Shown: positions 1 to 12,595 of the stretch, one piece after another | Numbering within the stretch: position 1 is the stretch's first letter | How the letters are laid out: the number at the start of each line of letters is the position of its first letter | Assembly: GCA_008692225.1 (NCBI GenBank) | Contig: VICG01000002.1 | Location: 2,525,501 to 2,589,500, forward strand | DNA length: 64,000 nucleotides | Direction: 5' to 3' | Source of the DNA: Monilinia fructicola | Lineage: Eukaryota > Ascomycota > Leotiomycetes > Helotiales > Sclerotiniaceae | Translations under genes and position numbers: made by a program | The notes under the pieces: model-generated | The model's input: the letters and a program-made list of their open reading frames with translations, nothing else | What the model was told of the DNA's origin: nothing | Database searches by the model: none

Positions 1-2880
1 TTCTCGTCCACGGTTCCTTGACGATGGGACCTCTCGCACGAATATTTCAAGAGGTGAGATGTGGCCAGATTGCAAAGCCTCCCTATTGTATACGCACTTC
101 ATTATGGAGGCTAAATGCCTTCCTGATCTCGACTTTGATATATTTTAGAAATAGCATTGAACAAGAACGATAGCAAAAAATCGCAAAGAATCCCATGTAA
201 CCGCCACCGCAGGAATGACAATCTGCGTTGCCATGGTAGAAAATGGGCATTGATTTAGTGAGGTACAGTAGAGGGGCTAATGAGGAAGACATGATGGTTG
301 CTGACATGGTGAGATTGAATGCAATACAATGCTATGCTATGCTAAAGGCTGTGGGATGGAAGGGTCCAAGGGCTCGATTGAAGTTGTCACCAACCAGAAG
401 AGATTCAATTAGCGTATTTTATAAACTTCACCAAATATCAAGCCTCTCGGGGTAAGGAATTGAACAATACTCTTTATTTCTCTTCTCATCAGAAGCATCT
501 TTTACAGAAGTACAGCTTCTTTTGTTGTTAAGAAGGGCTGAAAGTTGAAGTCTCTTCTTAAGGTCAGGTCGGGAAAAAGCATCTGAACAGTGAAATGGTA
601 GTTGAAGTGTAGATGAGGGTATTCGAATGAACCAGCGTGCGTTTTGGGAGGAGCGCGGTTTCGACACGGGTTTCAACCTCGTTGAAAGGGCCATGATTAC
701 CATCGCAAACTTTTTCAGCCAAATATTCTAACAGGCGAAGCCTTCGCACCCCGTCAAAAGAAGTCAAAAAGTTTGCCGCTAGCTGAAGAAAAGTAGGTGA
801 ACTCTGGAGCTCGAGGAATTACCGCTCGAATGAGCTGAAGCATCGTGTATGTGTGCGGGAGCAAAAGCTAAGACCGTGACACATAGTGGTTCAGACTGAT
901 GGGAAAAGCAGATGAAGCAGCAACTCAAAGATCAGATCACCAATGAGATATCGATCTCTACTATTTCAATAAAATTTGAAAACATGAAGGTGGAGGTAAG
1001 TCATCACCAATGATCTTGCGAAGGTGCAGGCACGTCCGAAACCGGCTGGAGGGAATTGTGATTTATTTTTGAGACTACTTCTATACATCGGAGCATGAAC
1101 CTGGCCACTGCAGTAGCCGGCTACGTTATCTTTGTCAATTTTAACAGTGAAGATTAAAATAATGCCCAAGAGGTCCTCGTCGCCCTTGTGATAGTTAATA
1201 TCTCCTTGCATTATTGTAATCTTACAATGGCCATCCCTGTAGAGAGAGCCGGCTCTGGGGGGACCCAATCACTCCAGATTCTCTGCCAATTCTATATGAA
1301 CATTAGCGCTGTTTAGGAGGGAAGATAGTAGAAGAATATACTTGGAGTTTCACCTTCTTGCGCTAAGTGGGGAGCGACGATTGAGCTAGAGTATGTTGAT
1401 GTGGTGGTTTTGGTAATAGGGGAATTAATGCTTAGTTGAGAAATTTGGCAGACGCATTTGCCGGCAGACCTGCGGTTGCAGGTGTATAATTCAATCGATG
1501 GCCAGGAAGACCTTGGTGGATACTAGACCAGAAGAATTAAGGTCTCGCACAATTTCCACCATAGCCTCCTTGAGTTTTTACTGAGCGGTCAGCTCTGTCG
1601 CGGACTGTTGCAGATACAGTGGCATGGGGTTTGGTGTCCTGATGTACCAGATAACTTCTCCGTAACAGCTGTTGGATGGTGCTTTCGGGACTCTTTTCAC
1701 ATGCCTCTGTAGCTGGAATTCTGACATTTCCTTTACTCGAGGGTGAAATGGGAAGATGAAGACTTCCCCAAAAATGACATATGAGCCATGACACTGACAG
1801 TGATACAATAAAGAACAATAGCGCGCCCCAAAGCGGCCAAGGTTATCTTTGTAAGATCTTCCATGAGCGCTGGGGGGCAGCTGTGTTTTGCCGACGCTGG
1901 AGGGGTGGAATAAAAAGGCCTATTAGCAGCACCTGCCTTGTTATTCTTGTCATCCTCACTTGTCTCCAGCTGCAATGGGGTACGTTTGCTTCTTTGCGTC
2001 CAGTTCCAGAAGACGGATGCTTCGAGTCTACATATTGATGGGCATTTTTGAAGTAGTATTCGCGCATGAAGAGCGGATGAGATCAGCTTGGTGAGATTAG
2101 TTATTAGTCACACGGTATCCTTTGGATAGATAAATTTGGAGTTTGTCACCAATTCACTGGAGCCTGGGAGGGGACTTACGAAGAGATCTGTTGCTCGTCA
2201 TAGTCTCTGGTTTTTTAATGCTTGTGGAGACCAGTGTCGCTGATATGACTTGGACGATAAAGGGCTAGACGATTAGCTATGAAGGGCAAATGAGAAGCTG
2301 GTGCCATACTGTAAGTTTTGGATTCGTGCACTATTCGATGCTCATAAATTTGTAATGTCAAAAGGTTGTGAGAGTTTATGAAAGTCTTGAGACGAATTGA
2401 GACGAATTGAGATCTGTGAAAAGGGAAATATTGAGGAGCTTGCCAGTGCCAGATTGGGGCATCACTTTGCAAGATTCTGGGGAAGAGGGAAGAAAGGAAA
2501 CGGGAAGTCTTGTGAAGAAAATGGATCTTAATGTCTGAATCAAGAATTAAATCAAATGGGAAGTCTGTGGGATTTCTTTGAGGCTAATCCTCTGTTTAGT
2601 CGGGCAAATGGAGTACTCTCGCTGGACATTTATACCCTCGAGGGTACCCTTAGCTTAGGCAGAGTTTTCCTTGAGTGATTTGACTGATTTACCTAATCTT
2701 GCTGTAGGATCTCAATCTCTCCTCTTTCAATAAACAACTCTTCCTTCCTTGCCATAGACATTTTTGTCAAGTCACGGCCTTAAGTAAGGATATCTTTATT
2801 CCTCTCACATACCCTCAATCAATGCCATTATATCCTCATTGATACCAAGGTCTTCTTAAAGTCGGAGACCGAGATTTATT
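1..2880. other. No intact gene; degenerate coding-like stretches
   Basis: No ORF here has a convincing start, splice pattern and family resemblance. The minus strand between about 2067 and 1470 contains three overlapping frames that each read partly like protein, including a hydrophobic stretch near 1780-1860 that could be a membrane segment, but no single frame or obvious intron set joins them. This looks more like an old, decayed gene than a functional one. I do not recognise the family. Confidence 0.35.
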
Positions 2881-3480
2881 CTGCCAGTTCTTGCCAAAAA
2901 ATGGGCCAAGCCGTACGGCTCTACACATTTGGAGCACCTCGATATCCTTGCAGCTCAGCAGGTGATGGTCCCCAGCAACAGAGACCAATTTGTCAATATC
3001 AAACAATAATGAAATTTGTTTGCTTCAATCAACAATACCCGCACCTGATTGCTGCGGCAAACCATGTTGAAAATTGTATGCAAAAGATCTTGACTTCAAC
3101 TTCAGGTACTGATAATCGGTATAGATCATCGTCGAAGACTGAATAACTTGTTTTTTGCGACTTTGAGTAATATGTAATGTAAGTTTTCATGCTGCCCTTC
3201 TGACTGTATCATTATAAATATACTAACTCACTTGAGGTCTACCACATTATACATGCGATCCAACTTGGATCTACCGAGCGATCTAGCAGCTTGGAAGATG
3301 TTCTGATCATAACTTCGGAATATTTTCAGCTCAACTTGGTCAAGATTACGGACGGTACGACTTGAATAGCGCTGCAACAACTTTAAATAATTGGTTTCTG
3401 AAGTACTGGCGTCATACTGACAAGATGGCAACGAGAAACGACCGTCTTACGAAACTTTCATCTTCAAATAAAGAAAACGC

Positions 3481-3924
3481 AGGAGCTTTATCACGTTGCC
3501 GATCCCGAAGAGCAACAAAAGTCGATTGTACCAGGACAACTATCCATTAAAATCTGAGAAGGATGACGAATACCAAGCTTTACTTGGGCACGCAAAGCTG
3601 TTTGGGATTCCTTTCCGCTTTTGGTGGTGGTATATCTTGTTTCCAACAGCCGCGTCAGTAAGTCTTCTCGGGATTCTATTCATAAGCTCTTGTTTTGACA
3701 CTGCAAAAGTTCATCCATGCATCTGAATATGGATGGAACATTACCATATTGCTTCAGCAACATAGTGGCCTCGAACTCCACTTGAGTATTTAGACCCTGA
3801 GTGGGGACCTCGCCAGAATGGTACCTGGACGCATATCCCCAACTTGACCGGGGCAAAGGCTTCATGCTTGGTCTCATCAACAGATCATAACAGAGAGGTG
3901 TATCCGAGTTGTAGGAGGCTATAG
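3481..3924 (+). pseudogene. Decayed two-exon gene, possible N-terminal membrane anchor
   Basis: The frame from 3481 reads as a polar N-terminus containing EKDDEYQALLG, followed by an aromatic hydrophobic segment (FWWWYILFPTAA) up to 3657. A good intron follows (GTAAGT at 3658, acceptor AG ending 3709). The next exon stays open for about 22 codons, then a single-base shift is needed to enter a second protein-like frame containing DPEWGPRQNGTWTHIPNL that ends at TAG 3922-3924. An in-frame TAA lies just upstream of 3481, so no clean start is seen. The short polar tail followed by one membrane segment is reminiscent of fungal type II membrane proteins such as the UstYa/DUF3328 group, but the HxxHC motifs of that family were not found, so this is only a guess. 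Confidence 0.3.
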
Positions 3925-5200
3925 GAGGCGACATGGATGAGGACAAGAAGAAGGTTGTTGTGGATAATGAACGAGTGGGGAGTTGAAGACATGATAGGAT
4001 CTCGGCGAACGCTTTACAAGCGTCAAGCAAGGTCTAGCTGTCTGTATTGCGGTCATGTATTTTTACTTGGAACGAGAATAAATTTTGTTTCCCATAGCCG
4101 CTTCGGCGCGCACTTTCACATAATATGGGTGACGCTTCATTGTGCAGAAGCTGTGGGATGGTTGCTTTTCGATACCAGTAAGTCTTCTAGAATCTTGTCA
4201 GTGTTCTGCGAATTATTTTATGAGAGGTATAACTAACGAAAAGAATTGTTTAGAACCATAATGTTTTTATTTCTTCTTCCTAGATCTTGGATTTTCTTAC
4301 ACAATCACCGAATATCAGCCAATATGCCTCCTGGCTTCCACTATAGGTGATGGGGAAATTCTATACACCAAGTTCCAGTAACTGAAAACTTCTTTCGAGA
4401 AAAGTCCTCCCAGGACGTCATCGAAGCCACTCTGTACAAAGCGGTTTACTATTGTGGCAATCCCCCAGAGCCTTTTCAAAAGCATTTGCAGTATCTTACC
4501 CCAAGAAATTTCCACACTTCGAATGCTCGGAGCACCTGATTTCTGGAAGCGATTTGACATCCATCGATATGCCGCAGAACAATACTCGGCTGATTGAAAG
4601 AAGTGCTCGCATCGTCGGAAACTTGCGGTAACGACAGAAGAAGAACGAGCAAAATTTATCGAGAAATTTCATTTCTAGCACAATCTAAGCAAGGCAAGGG
4701 ATGTGAAATTACCTTTGGAAGTGGAAAGAACAGATCAACGACCCTGAGGGCTCTCCAGCCGCTGCCAAGTTTTGATCACCCGCCCGTTGGTTGAGCATTG
4801 GCTCAGACAGCTGCCGGGAATGTGGTGGCGCTAGACTTCCAAAGTTCCAACATCTCTTAGGAGACGTTGGACTCCATATGATGCGTTCGGCGCGTATCTT
4901 GAAAATAGTCTGGTTGCCATCCACGACCACGGAGCGAATAGAAAGTGTCTCCCAATCAAGCTTGAATGCTCCTTCTTCGATCCTCATTCAATCGAATTTC
5001 GTGGGACGATGAGATTTGAATACTCGCGGGTTACTTGAATGAACTCGATCCCTAATCCTTCACACTTCCAGAAGCAGCCAGTCTTTCTTCTCATGGGACT
5101 TCAGTTTCACCAAGGATACGTCTCTGGTTGTATGAAATCGAAATGCAAGCATAAACTTGGCTTCCTATGGGGCTTCAGTTTTCTCGACAATCATGGTCGT

Positions 5201-6046
5201 TACCCTACGGGACCAAAATTCTGACCTTTCGATAGTCAGTGAATCTTATGTTAAAAGCATAATTTTACTTACGATCTACCTGTTTTTTGTTGCAGAGTTA
5301 TGCAGAGTTATGTAGGAATCCTTTTATATAGCTTATATACTAAAAAGTGGAAGGACGAGCTAATATGAACTTTATTATTATAAGAGTTAATTCATTTTTG
5401 GAGGCATTACAATTACTTGGATGATCACTTGGACAATCACTTAAACAATCACGATCACGATTATAAGCATTATTATTATTATTATTGAAGCTATTCAGAG
5501 ATTTGAAGTTGTTGAGCCTATTTGAAGTGTTAACGTTGAAAAAAGCGAGAAATAGGGGGGAAAGCGAATGGAAAAAACAATTTACCCTTTCGAATTTCAA
5601 TAACAAAATGATTTTAACTTACCTTTAATATAATAAAAGAATAAAAGAATGAAAGAATGAATGAAAAAATGAAAAAATGAAAGAATGAATAAAAGAATAA
5701 AGGTATTTAAGAATTAGTATATCGAATATTAAAGCTATTCAACGAATATTAAAGCTATTCAACGAAACTAATCCATTTTAAGCCAACTAACAGATTTTAG
5801 ACTACCCATAGATAAACTAATAGATTTTAGACTACCCATAGATAAACTACCAGATTTTAGGCTTCTTTTAAATAAACTAACAGATTTTAAGCTTCTTTTG
5901 AAAGAGCTAATAGAATTCTAACTATTTATAGTTAAATTAATATAATTTAGATCATTTATATATACCCACATATTTATAAAACATGATATTTTTAAAAAAA
6001 CGTTGATTCACTGGCTTTTTGTAGGAATTCTGGTCCCGTAGGGTTA
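5201..6046. mobile_element. AT-rich MITE-like element with ~20-bp terminal inverted repeats
   Basis: The left end (from 5201) reads TACCCTACGGGACCAAAATT and the right end (to 6046), reverse-complemented, reads TAACCCTACGGGACCAGAAT. The two ends are thus near-perfect inverted repeats over about 20 bp. TA dinucleotides at the outer edges would suit a Tc1/mariner-type target duplication, although one extra T is present on the right. The interior is very AT-rich, has no credible transposase ORF, and carries a degenerate tandem array. Interpretation: a non-autonomous DNA transposon. The superfamily assignment is inference. Confidence 0.6.
5764..5960 (+). repeat. Degenerate tandem repeat, unit about 35 bp
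   Basis: Inside the AT-rich element, a unit of the form CTAAYAGATTTTAGACTACCCATAGATAAA is repeated about five times with increasing divergence. Two direct copies of a TTCAACGAATATTAAAGCTA stretch lie just upstream (about 5725-5765). Such subterminal arrays are common in non-autonomous elements. Confidence 0.6.
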
Positions 6047-6777
6047 GTCACTCAGATAAAGTGCATCTAGGGCGGTAACAATGGGTGCTCAGCAATGGAA
6101 AGGGAGAAAGAGGAGGGAGCTGTAGAATAGAAATCCTTGCAATCATATACAACAGTAGAATTGGCCCACAGGGTCTGTTATTTGAGAGGTGAATAAACTT
6201 GCACTTGACGTTGGAACTTCTCTACGGTCCCCACCTTCCTCAACCTTGACCTTTCTCCTACTGAGCTCAAAAGTCTGGGCGATAAGTCGCAATTCATATA
6301 GACCTTTCAACGATCTCGAGCGAACATTCCCAACTACCACAGTTTAGAGCAACCACAAGAGCACAACGAACTTCTCTCAAAGGAAGAGACATAATACAAT
6401 AAGAAACCACGTCTGTTGATGCAGAGTAGGTAGGAGATAGATATGGCAAACAAAATTCTGTTCCTGTGACAACCTTAGTGGGGTAATTTAACCGAGACCA
6501 CCTAAACCGTGGCTATGGGCTTGATACATACATGGATCACACTTTCTACCTTTAAATCGAACTTCAGTGAATCTTTCATCTCACACAGTTTGTGCTGATT
6601 TTGAAACCTTGGGCACTAAATCTCGTACTTCAAATCTTTGTCCGTTCTGTAACAACCTCAACATTAAACTTGGTCAAGACTATAGGGTGGTCTGCAAAAT
6701 TTTCACTTGATTTTGAAATCGTGAAGGACGTTAAGAATTCCCGTGTCACGTTCTATTACAACAAATCTCTTGCAATC

Positions 6778-7713
6778 ATGAGCGTTAAGACTGAGTAAGT
6801 GGCTAATTGCAGTCCCTTAACATAACTGAACCAATGACACAAGTCCCAAACTAGACCACGAATATGTTCCATCCCAGATCAAAACCGACATACTAACCAC
6901 CCCAGTCTCCCCCCCATCCGCGCCTGCCTCTTCGATATGGATGGTCTCCTGATCAACACAGAAGACATGTACACGCTCTGCGCCAACCACGTCCTCAGCG
7001 CCTACGACCGGCCTCCGCTCCCCTGGTCCATCAAAGCCCAACTCATGGGACGTCCCGGGGGCTCCACGAGTTCCATCTTCATGGATTGGGCCCAACTTCC
7101 CATCTCCAAAGAACAATACGCCGCGGAACAGCGCGAACAACAACGCCTCCACTTCCCCGAATGCAAACCCCTCCCTGGCGTTCCAGAGTTACTGCAAAAT
7201 CTGAACGGGTCACGTGATATCAATGGAAACCAAGTGCATATAGCGCTGGCGACGAGTAGCGAGCGGTATAATTTTGAGCTGAAGACCCGGAAGGGGGAGA
7301 CGAAGAAGTTACTTGACGTTTTTCCAGCGGGGAGGAGAATCTTGGGTGATGATCCCAGGGTTGAGAAAGGAAGGGGAAAACCGGCGCCGGATATTTATTT
7401 GCTGGCTTTAAGGTTGATCAATGAGAGTTTGGGGGAGAACGAAAGGCCGATCACACCGGAAGAATGTCTTGTTTTTGAGGATTCGGTGCCGGGGGTAGAG
7501 GCAGGGAGGAGGGCGGGAATGAGGGTTGTTTGGGTTCCGCATGAGGGTTTGTTGAAGGAATACAAGGGGCAAGAGAAAGAAATTTTGGCGGGGAGGATGG
7601 GTATGATGGTCGGGGATGAAGAACAGCTGGGTGAGCTTGATGATGGATGGGGTCAACTTCTACCTAGTTTGGAGAATTTTCCTTATGAGACATATGGAAT
7701 TGTCATTCCATAG
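6778..7713 (+). CDS. HAD-superfamily phosphatase, HDHD1/GS1-like
   Basis: Two exons: 6778-6794 and 6906-7713, joined over a 111-nt intron (GTAAGT...CCCCAG). This gives 274 residues, typical for the family. The short first exon supplies MSVKT and places the catalytic motif near residue 16, where HAD proteins normally have it; the in-frame ATG at 6937 lies within this motif and is not the start. Motif I is DMDG (D16, D18), motif II ends in TSS (about 122-124), motif III is the Lys in GRGKPAPD (about 164), and motif IV is FEDS (E197, D198). The cap lies between motifs I and II, as in the subclass I HDHD1/GS1/pseudouridine-5'-phosphatase group. It is probably a cytosolic phosphatase acting on a small phosphorylated metabolite; the substrate cannot be told from sequence. 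Confidence 0.9.
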
Positions 7714-7763
7714 ACCGTTCGGTGCGTTTGAATTCAGAGTTTCATAGAGTAGATTAGCTTATA

Positions 7764-8051
7764 TTAGCTTACATTAGATTGCGCACGCGAAGTACTTAAG
7801 TTCAATATAGACCTTTCAAACAGGCTGAACAATACGCGAAGTGCGTTAAAAACCAGATACTCCTCTCCGGATAGCTCTGGCTTTAGAAATATTCCATGAT
7901 TCAGCCTTGGATTAAACTTGTGTGTAAGTCTCCCAAATGGCGCAAATCGCCGAACAGCTTCTTCTGCGAGGTAAATGTGTACATTAAACTTTATATTCAT
8001 ATTTTGTTTGATTTCATACACATCAAAATCCTTAATAGTTCTTATATTCAA
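7764..8051 (-). other. Unrecognised coding-like frame, likely relic
   Basis: A minus-strand open frame of 95 codons contains a protein-like central part (FGRLTHKFNPRLNHGIFLK), but both ends are AT-rich and low in information. It lies between the HAD gene and the 3' end of the broken RHS gene, downstream of that gene's apparent stop. An acceptor-like CGCAG within it could mean it is one exon of a lost gene. No family recognised. Confidence 0.2.
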
Positions 8052-8191
8052 CTGTATTCAATAGCAAGTTTTTGGGGAAACGTTTTGAGGTATGCCATAC
8101 GGAGCCTTTGACCCCACAGCTTCAAGAATGACCGACAACCTGAAGAATAGTTACCTCGCGACTTTTCTTGTCGATGATAAATGAGATTCTA

Positions 8192-11100
8192 TCAGGTTCT
8201 AATCTCATACTGTGGCGGTTTTAACCCTTTAAACTTTGTAAAGCTCATATCTCCTGCCCTATCCGCCGCTTGTCTAGGGGATAGTCTCTCTTCACGGACC
8301 ATCCCAGGGAAATCGATGAATTTTTGCTCTGCTGCACCATTCTTACCTTCAAAATTCGGCAAATCCTTCGCCTGAGTTCATGTCCATAGCTCTCTACTCA
8401 ATATGTCTTGGATTTTGGTCTTCATTTCCGCCAAGCCTGTATTGCAAAGCTTTTTGTCTCCAGAACTCATTTTGTTCAACAAGTCAAACGCATCGAGTTG
8501 CTCCGCTTGTAATTTGAATCGTTAGAATGAGCGTACAGTTCCGATTTGGCTAGGCATAACAGGTTTACGCCCAGCCACGTGTAATTTCTCCGCACCAATG
8601 AGCAATTGTCGAGCGTTTCACCAACTGACTTGAAAGCCTTGCTTGCTCCCAGAGATAGACCTCTCCCAACCATAGACCCCACACCACCGGAGATGATATC
8701 ACCCCCAACACTCTTGAAGTCCGGTACCCTTCCAGTTGCAACGTCATACACGGCGCCAGTTCCTACATCCGATGCAACAGCAACACCAAGATCGACCTCG
8801 ATTTCGATTGCTACCGAGGCACCGTCGGTAAGAATGCCTGCCAAAACACTCAATGCAAATCCAACAATATCTTGGGCCAACTTTCGCAAAGTAAACTGAA
8901 TACCAAAGACACTGAAGTGGCCTGAAGGGTCAATTCGGTTTATTGGATCGCCGCAGCAATAGGCGTAGGGATTGACATCACCGGATGTAAAAGGGCTCCA
9001 TGCATCTGGGCTATTAAAACGCATTAAAACGGGATTATATACACGATATGCATTGCTGAGATGATACAACCCTGTAATGGGGTCCCTCCATTGTCCATTC
9101 CACCCGATAGATTGAGGGCTATATCAGAAGCCATACGGCATATAAAACTGGTCAAGGATTTTAGAGGGCTCGCTAGTGTCGAGCCAGTATAGGGTAGATT
9201 GGTGAGTATCAGTAGCCCAAAGCTGGATGGACGTTTGGTCACTCTGTTTGACCATTTTCCCCCAGCGCTGATCTCCGCTAGATGCGTAGCTGATCTTATT
9301 ATCACCTTCTGTGGCAGCGATTAGTGTCACTCCTCGGTAATGGAGGTAACGGTTTGACTTTCCAGGGACCCTTTGACTGAATAGCCTGCCGTGAGAATCG
9401 TAGTAATATTGAGACAACATATTTCGATTTTTATCGCGCACAACTCTCAGAATGCCTGAGGTGTCGTATTCTAAATCCTACCCTGTTCATCTCTGATCAA
9501 ACAGCCGTTATCGTCATACTCAAGCTTGATCTGTGCATTCTCATCTGGACGCGTGTTTATGATGAGAACATGTTGACAGGGGTCATCCTGAGAGTACGTA
9601 TAACCAATGATATTCCGACTGCCAATTTGAAAGTTAGTAGTTACCTGCTTCAGTCCGCCAACCTCCCTGAAGGAATTTGTCTTTCTTCGGCGTCGTGATT
9701 TATAATGGTAGTTCCATGTCTGCTCTATAGCATACTTATCGTACAACTCTGAACTCCGCTGCTTATAACGGCCGTCCCTTCCCTCTGGTTGAAGTATATA
9801 CGTCTTGTTGATACTACAGTTGCATGGGCCATCATTCACGAAATATTGAGACTGCTGAAGTAAAACAAATGCGGGAGTTGGCGCATCATTAGCTGTAGGC
9901 ATCTGGCAATAGGTGTGGCGCGTAGTCCAAACAGGAGCCTCACCTGGCTTCTTGGCAGGTATGATATTTTGGTCTTTCAGATAGCGTTGAGGCCATGTGG
10001 ATCAGGTAGATATTTATCAATATCCCCTTCAGGCTTGTAGTAAATACGTGTGGTTGTAAGACCGTCTATTTGAACGTCCAGCGTAGGACTACCCCATTGA
10101 TCATATTCATGAGAAGCCAACTCATCTCGAAATACAGAAAGGATAACTAAATCGCAATATATTGTTTTGACACTTTTGGGCAGCTGAAACTGAGCTGTCT
10201 GATGCTCCAGAGTCAAGGTTGGCTTGGCATAATACTCAACAGTTTGCGTGATCTACTTTCATTTCGAACCTGCTCTGTTTGAAGGGGTAAATGGAACTTA
10301 TGGTAGGTATATTCAGTTTTTTGGCCACCAGCCGCAGAAACAGTAGCTTTCTATTGATATTTGTCTCTCACGCGGCAAAAATTATCCTCGCCATATTTCC
10401 ATTGGTCAACGGCACCAAATCCTAAGGAACTATCGCTCGATTTGGAGTAGTCATAGAGAGTTTTGATGGCGGGCTATTGGTTTCCAGGCTTGTTAATGTG
10501 CTGCTTAACTGCCGGTAGATATTTCTAAAGACCCCCTGAAGGTAATTGAAGATCAGATGAATCATAAGTGACCGCTTCTACTAGACCCAAGGGGCTGCGA
10601 ATGTTGGAGTGGCAAATAAGTGGACCATAAATATTGTAAGCGAACTTCCACTTTGTGTTATCTTTCAATAGCAGCCAGAACTCCTGTAACTGGCTATCTC
10701 GGATGAGAATAGTAAAGATAGAGGGCTCTGTGGTGCCTTCACAGTGTACAATCTGAACGTGACGGTCGCGGTATTCAATCTCCAGCAAAACCTCTTCACC
10801 GTCTTGTGCTTTAGTCAGCCTTGGATGACCACCCACAGCCTTCTAGACAAGACTTAACGCGCGACCATTAGCAGTGTAAGGCTTGACAGGTACACTGGTA
10901 TGATACACGCTGTGGGAGTTAGATAGGACTTCAATCTGACTATTCTTGTGAACGGTTTAGAAGTCAGATTCCTTTTGCCGAAACTTGAAGCTTTGCAGCC
11001 TCTGGTCATCGACTCGTAGACCTCCAGTATTGGAGATCTGATAGTGCTCACCAGTAGAGAGAGCAAGACTGCGAGGTGCAATATGTTGGTACTGGTTGAG

Positions 11101-11314
11101 ATTCAAGGATCAACCCTTGCCAAAACCAACATCTGTGGTATTCAGAGGGCTTACCCGGAGAGATAGTTTGAAAGGTGCACAGTTATGAGCTTTTGCTGGC
11201 CTCAAAAAAGGTAGCAGAAGAGTTATATTGCCCTGTCCAAAAATCCACACCTTCCTGGACGAAGCTTTCAAAGTTAACCTCCTGTAAGTACAGTGTGCTT
11301 TCGCTGTTTGGCAT
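8192..11314 (-). pseudogene. Broken RHS/YD-repeat protein gene of bacterial type
   Basis: Reading the minus strand from an ATG at 11312-11314 to a TGA at 8192-8194, successive pieces match the usual order of a bacterial RHS/Tc-toxin C-type protein: N-terminal segment near 11314-11000, a segment containing HPRLTKAQDGEEVL (10525-10836), YD-type repeats (9124-9902), and the RHS core signature near the C-terminus (8476-9069) with RVYNPVLMRFNSPDAWSPF and NPYAYCCGDPINRIDPSGH. A variable C-terminal tail follows the core, partly hydrophobic, and in RHS proteins this is where the toxin domain sits; I do not recognise its type. The gene is interrupted by several in-frame stops and frameshifts (at least at the borders of 9069/9124, 9441/9471, 9902/9977, 10216/10525, 10836/10854, and near 8476 and 11200), with no splice sites at the breaks. 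About 3.1 kb, or roughly 1,040 codons, is within the family range. It is intronless, unlike most neighbours. Likely an old horizontal acquisition from a bacterium, now dead. Confidence 0.85.
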
Positions 11315-11329
11315 GGCTTCTTGATTTTG

Positions 11330-12595
11330 ATAGAAAAATCTATAGAAGTGAGTAACTTTCAAAATAAAATGATGGATGATATATCAGAACAGCTCTTTAG
11401 TTGGGATAATTGGTATACTGGTTAAGTAGTCTGTAATTGAGTGTGAAGAATGTGAAAATACATTTTGAGAAGGGCGATACCGCAGTTTACTCCATACGTA
11501 CATAAGCAATAGATAAAAACACAGAATTAGATTCATACAGGTACACACGATGAGTGATGGTATGAGCTTGATAGTGACGTTGAATTTCACACGAGGGTTA
11601 TCACTTCCCAGCTGAAGACTGAATGGATGGATAGGTGTTCAATGGTATGAATTGCTTTGGAGCTAAATTCCCCTCTTCCGAATACAAAAGCTTGGGAAAT
11701 ATCAACCTCTTGTGCGATGCAATTTTCTCAAGCAAGTTTCTCCAACGCCACTGACACTATCCCACGTTTGACATCTAAGACATATTCGGCTTGACTCCTC
11801 ACCTAGGACACAGTTAGCCCCAGCCCTAGAATCTAATTGAATCACAAGAAGAATCCCTGACCCTTGAAGACTCTGTTCGGTCCACCAGCCAGCAAACTGT
11901 TGAGACTCGCAGCAATATTCTAATTTTTCACGAGTTTGTCAAAGTTACCTACAAGGTTCCCCACAGGCATCAAATATCAAGACACGCAGTAGTGCAACGA
12001 AGCATTTACCATTTGGCTGGCTGAGGAGATTGGAATGTCAGCTGGCTCATTTACACTGCAGTGTGCTCAGAGTCTCAGATAAACGAACAGACCGCACACT
12101 GTTCACATGTTTTGCTTTCTCCGCGCATTTTTATATGCATTTGACGATACTAGTTTAATTTAGATGTGACTCAGATATCTCTCGTAATTATGCGGGGGTT
12201 ATATATTGACTCAGTGTCACCCACAAGGCAAGGGGCTACTCAACCTGCACGTCGTTAGTTCCAGGGTTACGAGCGAAGCACTATGCAACAAACTCTCCCA
12301 ATTAATATACGAGACGGGATGAATTCTTGGTGCTATGATAAACCTTCGGCTGATAGGTAATATGTACCCATACGTGTATATCATATCACAGAGCAGTATC
12401 TAGCCTAAATATAAATGACTTGATCTTTCATTGTACCCACCAAGCTCACTCAAAGATACTTTATCAAGAACAATCACCAGCAGAAAAAGTAGAACCATTT
12501 ATAAATTCGAATCAACAGGTAACTCGTTAATTACTTGCAGGTTGATTAATGAACAAATCATTAACTTCCCAACCCAGATTCAACAATATCACACC
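11330..12595. other. Intergenic, AT-rich; upstream region of the peptide-precursor gene
   Basis: No gene seen. A TATAAAT at about 12410-12416 lies some 180 nt before the ATG of the next gene and could be its TATA element. Confidence 0.4.

Noticed and set aside
4315..5012. Minus-strand gene between 4.3 and 5.0 kb
   Set aside because: Fragments (such as KLDWETLSIRSVVVDGNQTI near 4960) look protein-like but need repeated frame changes and stops; no family recognised.
12431..12595. N-terminal extension of the peptide precursor
   Set aside because: It begins at TTG and precedes a perfect signal peptide starting at the ATG at 12596.
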